Program-made: the position numbers and the translations under genes
The notes under the pieces: generated by a model
The model's input: only the letters and a program-made list of their open reading frames with translations
The model's database searches: none
What the model was told of the DNA's origin: nothing
Assembly (NCBI GenBank): GCA_031552825.1
Contig: JAVBMD010000023.1
Location: 1-64,000 of the forward strand
DNA from: WQXF01 sp031552825
GTDB lineage: Bacteria; Bacillota; Clostridia; Christensenellales; Aristaeellaceae
Direction: 5' to 3'
DNA length: 64,000 nt
Shown: in pieces, positions 7,427 through 14,016 of the stretch
Layout: each line of letters begins with the position of its first letter
How positions within the stretch are numbered: the stretch's first letter is position 1

Positions 7427-9295
7427 ATGCAGTCTGATCCGGCAACGGGCATGAAAAAGACGCACCTCATGTGGATGTGCGTCCTGATGGCGGCAGCCGT
7501 GCTGGGTGCCGTATTGTTCGTGTTGCCCTTCACGCGCCCGCATGGCCTAACAAACGCCCAGCCTCTACTGTCCGGTTGGGGTTACACGATATCTCCCGGC
7601 GAGACTTCGGTGGACGTTGAGACGTTGGACGACCTGATTCCGTTTGACCCCAAAGACTCCATCACGCTCACTCGCCGGATGGCCGAGCGCTCCGAAGACC
7701 CGCATCTGTTGCTCCGGCTGACCTACGTGCGGGCTACGGTGACGCTGGACGGCGCGCCGCTGTTTGAAAGCCCGCCCGACCTGCCCGGCGGAAATCCGGG
7801 ATCGGGCATGCACCTCATCGCGCTGCCCGAGGATTACCTGGGCCGCGAACTGTCCATCACGATAGCATCGCCCTACGAGGACTACGCCGTCACTCCAGAT
7901 CCGATTTATTTCGGCGATACTGTTTCGCTTTCCCTGTTGGTGCTAGCGCACTCGGCGCGCGATGTGGCGCTGATGTTCGTGCTGGTTATAGCGGGATTTA
8001 TCCTGATGGGCGTAGAGCTGTTCGGCGCGCGCGCCGGGCGGCCCGTGCGGGCGCGCTGGGCAAACTTCTGTTTCGGCCTGTTCGCGGTGCTGTACGGTTT
8101 TTCCTTGGTCACGATCGGGGATTTGTTTCTGGTCGTATGCCCGCCATGGTTGCGCGCGAATGTAGAGTTCACGCTCTGGTATCTGTTCCCTTTGCCGCTG
8201 GTGTGCTATCTGTGGCTGAAATGCGCCGTCTATAAACGCGCGGGTCTATGCTTGGCGGCGTATTGGGCGCTCATCACCCTGCCCGCGCTGCTGGGCGGGG
8301 CCTTCGGGTTCTGGACACTCCCGGCGGCGACCACGGTCACGAACAGAGCGTATATCGTCGGTATGCTGGCGGTCGGTGTCCTGGTTGCGCTGGAAGCGGT
8401 ACGAAAAAACGCCATTTTCAGGCTGATGATACCGGCCATCGCGCTGTTGCTGGGTTCGGCGGCGCTGTCGGTCTTCGGCGTTCTGTATACCGTCAAGGAA
8501 GCGCTGCGCATCGGCGGCATTTTGTTGCTGCTGGCGCTGGCGGCGGTGGACGGCGTGCGCGGGCTGATCGCCGCCCACCGCAGAGAAGAAGGCGAGCGCC
8601 AGTTGGTCGCGGCCAAGGCATATCTGGCCGAGGAACGGCTTAAGGCATCTGCCGCGTATGATCAAGAAACTCGATTGCTGCGCCATGAGATCCGCCATCA
8701 CCTGTCGGCGTTGACCCTGCTGCAAAACGAGGGCAGGTTTAGGGATATGGGCTCGTATCTAAGCGAGCTCAACCTGATGGAGGAAACGTTGGAGCCGTCG
8801 CGCTACTGCGAGCATCCTCTTGCCAACGCCATCCTGAGCAAGATTTCGACGGACTGCGCACGAGCGGGGATCGCCTTCTCCTGCGAAGCGCAAGTGCCCT
8901 CAGGTCTGTCCGTTTCAGACAGCGACCTGAGCGCGCTGCTGCTCAACATGCTCGAAAATGCCGTGGACGCCGCGATGCTCGCGCCGGAGGGCAACCGGTG
9001 GGTGGCGGCACAGGTGCATTGCAAGGAAGGGTTTTTGGTGATATCCTGCCGCAATGCGAGGCGCGGAGCACTTTTGCAACAAGAAGGGAGATTCCTGTCC
9101 ACCAAGCGGGACACCCGCTTCCACGGATACGGCATGCTTGCGATGCGAAAGATCGCCGAACGACACGGAAGCAAACTGAACATCGACTATGACGACACAA
9201 GCTTCAGCGTTCGCACGATTCTTCCATTGGAGGGGCCGGAAGGGAAGGTTGTGCCGGAGTCTGCCGCTGATAGCTATCAGCCATATAGTCAATAA
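7427..9295 (+). CDS. Membrane sensor histidine kinase, GHKL type
   Basis: 622 residues. ATG at 7427 follows AAGGAG by 8 bases. Order of parts: an N-terminal membrane segment (about residues 15-35); an extracellular beta-rich domain to about residue 160 that resembles 7TMR-DISM sensor domains; about seven membrane helices (170-395); a short helical linker; then a dimerisation helix with the candidate phospho-acceptor in RHEIRHHLSALTLL. The ATPase domain has the N-box LLNMLENAVDAAM and a glycine box FHGYGM. This is the VirS/AgrC-like kinase architecture that partners LytTR regulators, and the gene for one lies immediately downstream in the opposite direction. The stimulus is unknown; the extracellular domain suggests a carbohydrate or small external ligand. 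The last 92 bp overlap the regulator gene antisense. Confidence 0.88.
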   Translation: MQSDPATGMKKTHLMWMCVLMAAAVLGAVLFVLPFTRPHGLTNAQPLLSGWGYTISPGETSVDVETLDDLIPFDPKDSITLTRRMAERSEDPHLLLRLTYVRATVTLDGAPLFESPPDLPGGNPGSGMHLIALPEDYLGRELSITIASPYEDYAVTPDPIYFGDTVSLSLLVLAHSARDVALMFVLVIAGFILMGVELFGARAGRPVRARWANFCFGLFAVLYGFSLVTIGDLFLVVCPPWLRANVEFTLWYLFPLPLVCYLWLKCAVYKRAGLCLAAYWALITLPALLGGAFGFWTLPAATTVTNRAYIVGMLAVGVLVALEAVRKNAIFRLMIPAIALLLGSAALSVFGVLYTVKEALRIGGILLLLALAAVDGVRGLIAAHRREEGERQLVAAKAYLAEERLKASAAYDQETRLLRHEIRHHLSALTLLQNEGRFRDMGSYLSELNLMEETLEPSRYCEHPLANAILSKISTDCARAGIAFSCEAQVPSGLSVSDSDLSALLLNMLENAVDAAMLAPEGNRWVAAQVHCKEGFLVISCRNARRGALLQQEGRFLSTKRDTRFHGYGMLAMRKIAERHGSKLNIDYDDTSFSVRTILPLEGPEGKVVPESAADSYQPYSQ

Positions 9296-9980
9296 ACGCG
9301 GTGAGCGCCTCGGCATAGAATACCCGCCCCATCGGAAGGCGCTGCCCGGTATGCAGCAGGATCTCCGACCGGGTGATGTTACGAATTTGGCCCATAGCCA
9401 CCAAAAAACTTTTATGGCACTGCAAAAACGCGCCGTGCGGCAGCATCTCCCGAATCTCCCTGAGGGGCAAGGCCGTTTCGATATCGCGATCCTTGGTATG
9501 GACGATCAGCGCCCGTTGCAGCGATTCAATGTACAATATGGTGTCGAGCGGAATCGGCGATAACCCGCCTTTCACCGGAATAGACAGCATGGGCGGTTGA
9601 AACCGCTGGCGATAGTCCCGCAGCAGTGTCTGCTTGAGCGCGTCGCGCTTGATGGGTTTGAGCAGATAGTGGATCGGATGCACGCTATAGCCCTCCAGCG
9701 CATAGTCCTTGGAGCTTGTCACAAACAATATGGCGCCCTGATAGCCCGCGCCGCGCAACGTCCGCGCCAACTCCACGCCGTTGTCTTCATCCAGCAGAAT
9801 GTCCAGCATCAGTGTATCAAAACAGTTGGGCTGCTCTCTCAGGCGGCTCACCAGCGCATCCGCCCGCGAAAGCGCTGTGATTTCATGGGCGATGCCCGCC
9901 TCACCTAACACAGCCGCAGCCATAGCTCGGAGGGCTTCCATGAACAAGGGCTCATCGTCACACACCGCCAAGCGATACAC
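9204..9980 (-). CDS. LytTR-family response regulator
   Basis: The GTG at 9980 follows AGGAGG by 7 bases and gives 258 residues. An upstream in-frame ATG would add a non-conserved tail. The receiver domain has acidic residues D8/D9, phospho-acceptor D60 in LMLDILLDEDNG and the conserved lysine in YLLKPIK. The C-terminal LytTR DNA-binding domain starts near LSIPVKGG and includes FLQCHKSFLVA and GRVFYAEAL. A non-conserved proline-rich tail (PAQPSLPAPP) follows; this tail is the part that overlaps the kinase gene on the other strand. It should be phosphorylated by that kinase and control promoters such as the one at the surface-protein locus, although that target is only inferred. Confidence 0.9.
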   Translation of the reverse strand: MYRLAVCDDEPLFMEALRAMAAAVLGEAGIAHEITALSRADALVSRLREQPNCFDTLMLDILLDEDNGVELARTLRGAGYQGAILFVTSSKDYALEGYSVHPIHYLLKPIKRDALKQTLLRDYRQRFQPPMLSIPVKGGLSPIPLDTILYIESLQRALIVHTKDRDIETALPLREIREMLPHGAFLQCHKSFLVAMGQIRNITRSEILLHTGQRLPMGRVFYAEALTAFIDYMADSYQRQTPAQPSLPAPPMEESCER

Positions 9981-10020
9981 GTGGTTTCCTCCTCGCAATG
10001 TTTGGTGGTTGATTATCGTT

Positions 10021-10049
10021 ATTGTACATCCAAGCAGGGGTGGTGGCAA
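10021..10049 (-). promoter_or_regulatory. Promoter of the LytTR regulator gene
   Basis: Read leftward: TTGCCA, a 17-base spacer, then TACAAT, ending 40 bp before the GTG start of the regulator gene. Both hexamers and the spacing fit a sigma-A promoter. Confidence 0.6.
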
Positions 10050-10153
10050 CTTAAAACGGCGATTCTATCCAAGAATATCCATACCGGCGATTGCCGAACT
10101 CGGATCAATGACTTCATCGATCCAAGCGATGTGCTCTACCATTCCCTCGCATC

Positions 10154-10250
10154 ACGCGGCGGGCGTGGTATACTGACCGTGAGTACGGCGGTACATAATT
10201 GTTTTCTATATTGAGCGATACGGTCGCGCTGAGACTGGAAAATTTATATT
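10154..10250 (+). repeat. Shared 5' module, copy 1
   Basis: 97 bp that match 13400-13496 at 94 positions with no gaps. The three differences fall within 13 bases near the middle. It contains an extended -10 promoter (TGG then TATACT at 10169-10174), GACCGT and ACGGTC arms that could pair in the transcript, and a GTAC-based mini-hairpin. It ends at AATTTATATT. Beyond this point the two copies differ completely and carry different genes, each with its own ribosome-binding site. It therefore acts as a promoter-leader module for whatever gene follows. Confidence 0.8.
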
Positions 10251-10269
10251 AGGCATAGGAGGTTTTAGT

Positions 10270-10638
10270 TTGAAAAAAGTAGTATGCATCTTATTTTTGG
10301 CTGTGATTTTCGGAGGTTTATTTGTAGGATGCGCTAACAGTAGAAAAGTTGATTTACCGATACGCAGCTATGTTTTTGAGGAATCGGATGAACCTGTAAA
10401 ACCAAATGTAACATTAAGAAAAGAGAACGAATTTTCATTTAGTTATTCAGAAATAAGTAGTTATTTTCCAATGGGAATTTATGAAATTGATAATAACAAT
10501 TTAATCCTTACAGCAAATGATGATTTAAACAGCAAATATATATTCGAAATAAAAAATGGAGCTTTAATTTTCAATGCTGAAAAATCATCCGAAATTCCAT
10601 CATTTGCAAATGTTCCAAATGGTGCAGTTTTCAAATAA
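10270..10638 (+). CDS. Small AT-rich lipoprotein, cargo of frame 1
   Basis: 122 residues from TTG, 7 bases after AGGAGG. The N-terminus KKVVCILFLAVIFGGLFVGC is a lipoprotein signal with lipobox FVGC. The remainder is mainly polar and probably beta-rich, with no recognised family. Base composition is far more AT-rich than the surrounding chromosome, and codon use differs (many AAA, AAT and TTA codons), which suggests recent acquisition. It has two stop codons in a row. It sits between modules shared with the VOC-fold gene at 13515-13883, which has exactly the same coding length (369 bp) but no visible sequence similarity. Function is unknown; it should be anchored on the outer face of the membrane. 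Confidence 0.7.
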   Translation: MKKVVCILFLAVIFGGLFVGCANSRKVDLPIRSYVFEESDEPVKPNVTLRKENEFSFSYSEISSYFPMGIYEIDNNNLILTANDDLNSKYIFEIKNGALIFNAEKSSEIPSFANVPNGAVFK

Positions 10639-10644
10639 TAAATT

Positions 10645-10735
10645 ATGTACAAAATAAGCATTTTCGTTCCCCCGCACTACATTCCATCCACACCCGCAAA
10701 CCGACATTTTCGACGCAAAGTGTCGGTTTTTCCAT
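10645..10735 (+). repeat. Shared 3' module with terminator, copy 1
   Basis: About 90 bp matching 13887-13977 with roughly a dozen substitutions, mostly transitions. It ends in an intrinsic terminator: AAACCGACA (10698-10706), a 14-base loop, TGTCGGTTT and a T run to about 10731. The terminator core is identical in the two copies. Together with the 5' module it frames the cargo gene. Confidence 0.8.
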
Positions 10736-10788
10736 ATCCGCCGCCCCCTCATCCGTCCCACGGCAGCACGTCGCCCTCACTGGGTAGA

Positions 10789-10990
10789 CGGTTGATGGGC
10801 GAAAATTCATTATGTACAGTTGTGTAATTTCCAAGCCGACTGATACCCGAAAGCACGGTGGGAATTTTTAGGCGCACCCGATAGTTATCATTCAAGAAGC
10901 AATGCGCCCGCTGGATGACTATTAAATTCGTTTTTGGCTGATGGTGGCAAACGGGTGCACAATAAAGCGGATCTTTTTGGCAATGAAAAA
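10789..10990. repeat. Dispersed repeat, copy B
   Basis: Aligns with copy A at 1392-1590 over its whole length. Landmarks run in the same order: ATTCATTATGTA, GAATTTTTAGG, GCACCCGATAGTTAT, GAAGCAATGCGCCCG, TTTTTGGCTGATGG and GGTGCACAATAAAGCGG. It lies directly after the terminator of frame 1 and before the leftward methyltransferase gene, and fills most of the 10736-11045 gap. No transposase gene remains here. Confidence 0.65.
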
Positions 10991-11045
10991 AAGGCAAATT
11001 TCTAGACCTGTGAAGAGTTGCGCCAAATCCATGATTCCGTGTCAT

Positions 11046-11648
11046 CTAGGTGAGCCTTTTCCGCAACATCACGACCTGTGCGTACTTATCCTTTGTACTG
11101 CCCGTTAGCTCAAAGCCATAGGGCGCAAAGAACGCAGCGATTTCGTTGGCTGTCCCAAACCACCCAACAACGCCAAACAACCGGAGCACCCCATTCATCA
11201 CCTTTCGAATCACCAGCGGGAAGTTGGGGTCAGCGATATACAACTTTCCTCCAGATTTGATGATCCTAGCGGCTTCTTTCGCAAACCCAGTTTTATTTGA
11301 AAAATGGTGGAACGCCATACAGGCGGTCATTGTATCAAAAAAGCCATCCTGAAAAGGTGTCTGGTCACAGTTTGACACCCGAATAGTCATCTCTGGGCAT
11401 CGCTTCTTCGCCTGCGCAATCATGTTCTCCTCCATATCGATACCGAATCCTTGAATCGGACTGGAGGCTGCCAACATGCATAGCAACGCACCGGTTCCGC
11501 AGCCCACATCCAACACCAGGCTATTCGGAATCAGATCTACTGTGTTTCGCAACAGTCGATAGAATCTCTGAGACAACTTGCCTTCCAAACCGTCATCATA
11601 GGCTGCTGCGCGCTGATCGAATTTGAAATCCTTCTCTTGCTTAGGCAT
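11046..11648 (-). CDS. Class I SAM-dependent methyltransferase
   Basis: 200 residues, third gene of a CsoR-led operon. The SAM-binding motif is VLDVGCGTGALLC. Later motifs are GFGIDMEENMI (acidic residue for the ribose), FDTMTACMAFHHF and the strand LYIADPNFP. This is the Methyltransf_11/25 fold used on small molecules. It lacks the arrangement of cysteines expected in an arsenite methyltransferase, so I do not call it arsM. It starts 3 bp after the EamA stop codon, so co-translation is likely. The substrate is unknown; the metal-sensor context suggests a toxic element or thiol compound, but that is inference. Base composition is lower in GC than the flanking chromosome. Confidence 0.85.
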   Translation of the reverse strand: MPKQEKDFKFDQRAAAYDDGLEGKLSQRFYRLLRNTVDLIPNSLVLDVGCGTGALLCMLAASSPIQGFGIDMEENMIAQAKKRCPEMTIRVSNCDQTPFQDGFFDTMTACMAFHHFSNKTGFAKEAARIIKSGGKLYIADPNFPLVIRKVMNGVLRLFGVVGWFGTANEIAAFFAPYGFELTGSTKDKYAQVVMLRKRLT

Positions 11649-11651
11649 GCT

Positions 11652-12569
11652 TCATTCCTCCTGCGTTTTGGCTTTTGTTTCATTCAAAAAAGCATCATCC
11701 TTATGATCCAAGGTCGCCAAAGCCGCGCCCGCCAGCATCACACAAAGAGCCGTCGCAAACACTGTGTCTGGTGTTTCACGAAGAATCAGCCATGAAAAAA
11801 GCACTCCGAGAAAGGGGGCGATGGCATAATAAGCACTTGTTCTCGCTGCGCCTAGAAATCGTTGAGCATACACATAGCAATAAATGCTTAGACCGTAGGA
11901 CACAAAGCCCAAGAGCATTGCAAGCGGTGCGAGAATGATCGAACCAATTTGTTCTTTGGCTACGCAGGCAACAAGCAATGCCCCCAACCCTGCTCCAAAC
12001 CCTTTTACGATCACGACGATACTCGGTTTTCGGCCTGACAGCATTCTTGTGCAGTTGTTCTCCCACCCCCAGCACACACAGGCCAGCAAAATCAAAACCG
12101 ATCCGGACGAAAAGGTAAGACTCCCGTGATCCTGGAGCGAAAGCATTATGCTCGCCAACACAATCAAGGCGATTGCCACCCAGAGTTTCTTTCGGATAGG
12201 CTCGTGAAAGACCCAAGATGCGACGAGGGATGTTGTCACGATTTCAAAATTGTTGAGGAGAGAAGCGTTCGAAGCAAGTGTACTCTTGAGTCCTAGCATC
12301 ATAAAAATGGGCGCTAGGATATCTAGCCCGATCATCCCCGCAATATATGGTCGCTCTTGTCTGGAAAAACGCAATTCTCGGTGAAAGTATCCTTTGCCAC
12401 CATGTATGATTCCTGCTGCGCTCATCCCTATGCCTGCACCCAGATACAAAAATGCGGCCATCATCATCGGTGGCAAGTAACCCAACAGCAGCTTTGAGAA
12501 GGGAGTGCCGACCGCGTATAGCGCCACAGCAATAACAGCAAGCATCACTTGGCATCGATCGACCTTCAT
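11652..12569 (-). CDS. EamA/DMT-family transporter
   Basis: 305 residues with about ten hydrophobic segments in two homologous halves, the usual EamA layout. The first half includes AVIAVALYAVGTPFSKLLLG and ASLLNNFEIVTTSLVASWVF. The second includes VLILLACVCWGWENNCTRML and AYYAIAPFLGVLFSWLIL, both family-like phrases. DMT proteins move small metabolites or export toxic compounds. The gene begins 7 bp after the csoR-like gene and ends 3 bp before the methyltransferase, so all three are one transcript under the operator at 12858-12878. A plausible role is export of the compound that is sensed or methylated. Substrate is not determinable from sequence. Confidence 0.88.
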   Translation of the reverse strand: MKVDRCQVMLAVIAVALYAVGTPFSKLLLGYLPPMMMAAFLYLGAGIGMSAAGIIHGGKGYFHRELRFSRQERPYIAGMIGLDILAPIFMMLGLKSTLASNASLLNNFEIVTTSLVASWVFHEPIRKKLWVAIALIVLASIMLSLQDHGSLTFSSGSVLILLACVCWGWENNCTRMLSGRKPSIVVIVKGFGAGLGALLVACVAKEQIGSIILAPLAMLLGFVSYGLSIYCYVYAQRFLGAARTSAYYAIAPFLGVLFSWLILRETPDTVFATALCVMLAGAALATLDHKDDAFLNETKAKTQEE

Positions 12570-12576
12570 ACAAGCC

Positions 12577-12846
12577 TCATTTCATGAATTTTTCTATCGC
12601 CTCGCGCAGGTTAGTAACCGCGTCCTGATCTCCCGCCGACAGCGCGTGAATGATACAGTGATCAATATGATCCTGCAACACGAGTTTCCCGATGTTGTTC
12701 ACAGCAGAGCGAATCGCAGCGATTTGAATAAGTACTTCACTACAATCTCTGCCTTCCAGCACCATTTTTTTGACCGCTTCCATATGGCCAATTGCTCGCG
12801 AAAGGCGATCCACAACTTTTTTTGTGTGTTCATGTTGATGACCCAT
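12577..12846 (-). CDS. CsoR/FrmR-family metal-sensing repressor
   Basis: 89 residues from ATG at 12846, 6 bases after GGAGG. It is an all-helical DUF156 protein. The metal ligands of the CsoR class are all present with the right spacing: C35, H60 and C64, as in the Cu(I)-binding Cys-His-Cys triad. The N-terminus also has His3, His5 and His7 (GHQHEH), a feature seen in nickel/cobalt sensors of the same superfamily. The DNA between promoter and gene carries the G-tract palindrome these tetramers bind, so it should repress its own operon until metal (or another thiol-reactive ligand) is bound. Unusually, the controlled genes are a DMT permease and a methyltransferase, not a copper ATPase or chaperone. 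Confidence 0.9.
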   Translation of the reverse strand: MGHQHEHTKKVVDRLSRAIGHMEAVKKMVLEGRDCSEVLIQIAAIRSAVNNIGKLVLQDHIDHCIIHALSAGDQDAVTNLREAIEKFMK

Positions 12847-12857
12847 GTTGAACCTCC

Positions 12858-12911
12858 ATATCCCCCTTGGGGGGATATAATATGTTAGCATGCTTTGTAT
12901 CGAAATGTCAA
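12858..12911 (-). promoter_or_regulatory. CsoR-type operator and promoter
   Basis: Leftward promoter: TTGACA (12906-12911), an 18-base spacer, TAACAT (12882-12887). Just downstream, at 12858-12878, lies the near-perfect palindrome ATAT-C5-TT-G6-ATAT, the AT-flanked G-tract dyad typical of CsoR-family operators. It covers the expected transcription start and reaches the ribosome-binding site, so bound repressor would block initiation. Confidence 0.8.
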
Positions 12912-13005
12912 CCATTAACTCATGGGATTATGAAAACGCAGCCTATCCGCTGACGATCATACGAAAAATGCGAGCCTCTCTCGAAGTCCACCACGCCAAC
13001 CCCAA

Positions 13006-13286
13006 TCATTCTCCCACGTGCACCGTCTCCCCGTTCTTGAACATCACCGCCACCCGGTCCTTCGCATACACCGTCACCTGCTGCACCGTAGCATAAACGC
13101 AGTGAGACCCTTGACTTTCTGCTCGAACAGTACAGCCTGCTCATCCGCGAGTTTTCGGGCCCTCTGCGGACTTGTGCCCGCCGGTTGCTTGTATGTCGTG
13201 GTCTTTCGGATTTGACTCTGCTGTTCGACATACCACAAGCTGACCGATATGCGGAAACTGTCTCCGCGTTTTTCTATGCTTGCCAT
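13006..13286 (-). pseudogene. Recombinase remnant: two fragments joined out of frame
   Basis: A leftward reading frame starts at ATG 13286 after GAGGAG. It gives about 60 residues beginning MASIEKRGDSFRI and including RKTTTYKQPAGTSP and LADEQAVLFEQKVKGLT, which is the N-terminal arm-binding domain of Tn916/phage-type tyrosine integrases. It then runs into a stop at about 13074. In the next frame 13006-13092 encodes QQVTVYAKDRVAVMFKNG and ends in GE, which looks like the C-terminal tail of a site-specific recombinase, more like the serine-type family. The whole catalytic region is missing. This is a deletion scar of one or two integration genes, inactive now, and marks the island as formerly mobile. 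Confidence 0.7.
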
Positions 13287-13399
13287 ATGTAAAAACTCCT
13301 CTGTTTCGCTGTGCAATATCCACGCAAAGGCGCACCTATATATTTTATCCTGCGGTGAGCACTTGGCAAAATCATAAATTTTGGTAATTCGATGATTTT

Positions 13400-13496
13400 A
13401 CGCGGCGGGCGTGGTATACTGACCGTGAGTACGGCGGTACATAATTGTTTTCTGTAGTGAGCAATACGGTCGCGCTGAGACTGGAAAATTTATATT
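13400..13496 (+). repeat. Shared 5' module, copy 2
   Basis: 97 bp, 94 identical to 10154-10250 with no gaps. The extended -10 (TGG, TATACT at 13415-13420) is conserved, but the sequence upstream of the module is unrelated, so no -35 is shared. Just outside the boundary, AAAATCAT (13366-13373) and ATGATTTT (13392-13399) form an inverted repeat that abuts the first base of the module. The 13293-13399 stretch between this module and the recombinase remnant holds nothing else I can recognise. Confidence 0.8.
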
Positions 13497-13514
13497 TTGT
13501 GAGGTGTGATGAAA

Positions 13515-13883
13515 ATGATTTCTTCAGTAATTGGCATTGCTTTTGACTGCCCAAATGCAAACGAGTTAGCAGATTTCTATGTAAAACTATCAGGCTGGAA
13601 AAAAGTGATTTCAAGTGATGAATGGGCGGGTATGCGTACGCCAGAAGGAATATTATTTGTATTTCAATCGGTAGAAAATTATAAACCACCTATTTGGCCT
13701 TGGAAAGATGGCGAACAACAACAAATGGTTCATGTAGATTTTTATGTGGATAATTTGCCGGAAGCGGAAGCCTATGCTATAGAATGTGGTGCAAAAAAGG
13801 CAGATATACAGTATTATGATACCGCTACAGTTATGATTGACCCAGCAGGGCACCCGTTTTGTCTATCAACTGTTAAACAATAG
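13515..13883 (+). CDS. VOC-fold (glyoxalase/bleomycin-resistance type) protein, cargo of frame 2
   Basis: 122 residues from the ATG at 13515, 8 bases after GAGGTG. Earlier in-frame starts at 13506 (GTG) and 13509 (ATG) are too close to the SD site. The single VOC domain opens with GIAFDCPNANELADFYVKL and continues through HVDFYVDNLPEAEAYA and the C-terminal VMIDPAGHPFCLS. Metal-ligand positions typical of VOC enzymes (His in HVDF, acidic residue near the end) are partly present. Such proteins bind or modify small electrophiles or antibiotics; the ligand here is unknown. It is more AT-rich than the neighbouring aldo/keto reductase gene. It is framed by modules also found around the unrelated lipoprotein gene at 10270-10638. 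Confidence 0.85.
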   Translation: MISSVIGIAFDCPNANELADFYVKLSGWKKVISSDEWAGMRTPEGILFVFQSVENYKPPIWPWKDGEQQQMVHVDFYVDNLPEAEAYAIECGAKKADIQYYDTATVMIDPAGHPFCLSTVKQ

Positions 13884-13886
13884 ACT

Positions 13887-13977
13887 ATGCACAGTATAAG
13901 CATTTCCGTTCCCCTGTACCATATTCCATTCACTCCCGTTAACCGACATTTTCGACGCAAAGTGTCGGTTTTTTCCA
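13887..13977 (+). repeat. Shared 3' module with terminator, copy 2
   Basis: Matches 10645-10735. The terminator stem is AACCGACA (13941-13948) with TGTCGGTT (13963-13970), followed by T4. The loop sequence is identical to copy 1. The aldo/keto reductase begins 40 bp further on with its own ribosome-binding site. Confidence 0.8.
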
Positions 13978-14016
13978 AGGCGATTCCCTGACGTCATAGC
14001 AGAAGGAGGTTGCGGC

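Noticed and set aside
7059..7445. Leftward 128-codon frame over the kinase promoter region
   Set aside because: It has no ribosome-binding site and crosses the divergent control region. The short peptide at 7118-7225 in another frame has better start signals.
11046..11648. Arsenite methyltransferase (arsM)
   Set aside because: The metal-sensor context invites this name, but the conserved cysteine set of ArsM is missing, so only the general methyltransferase call is kept.
12920..13231. Leftward 103-codon frame over the recombinase scar
   Set aside because: It reads the wrong frame: the integrase-like residues come from two other frames. The pseudogene entry explains the region better.
10154..13977. 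Integron cassette array
   Set aside because: No integron integrase and no attC-type palindromes are present, and the conserved modules include promoter and terminator, unlike integron cassettes. The cassette-like finding is therefore reported as a separate, unassigned arrangement.
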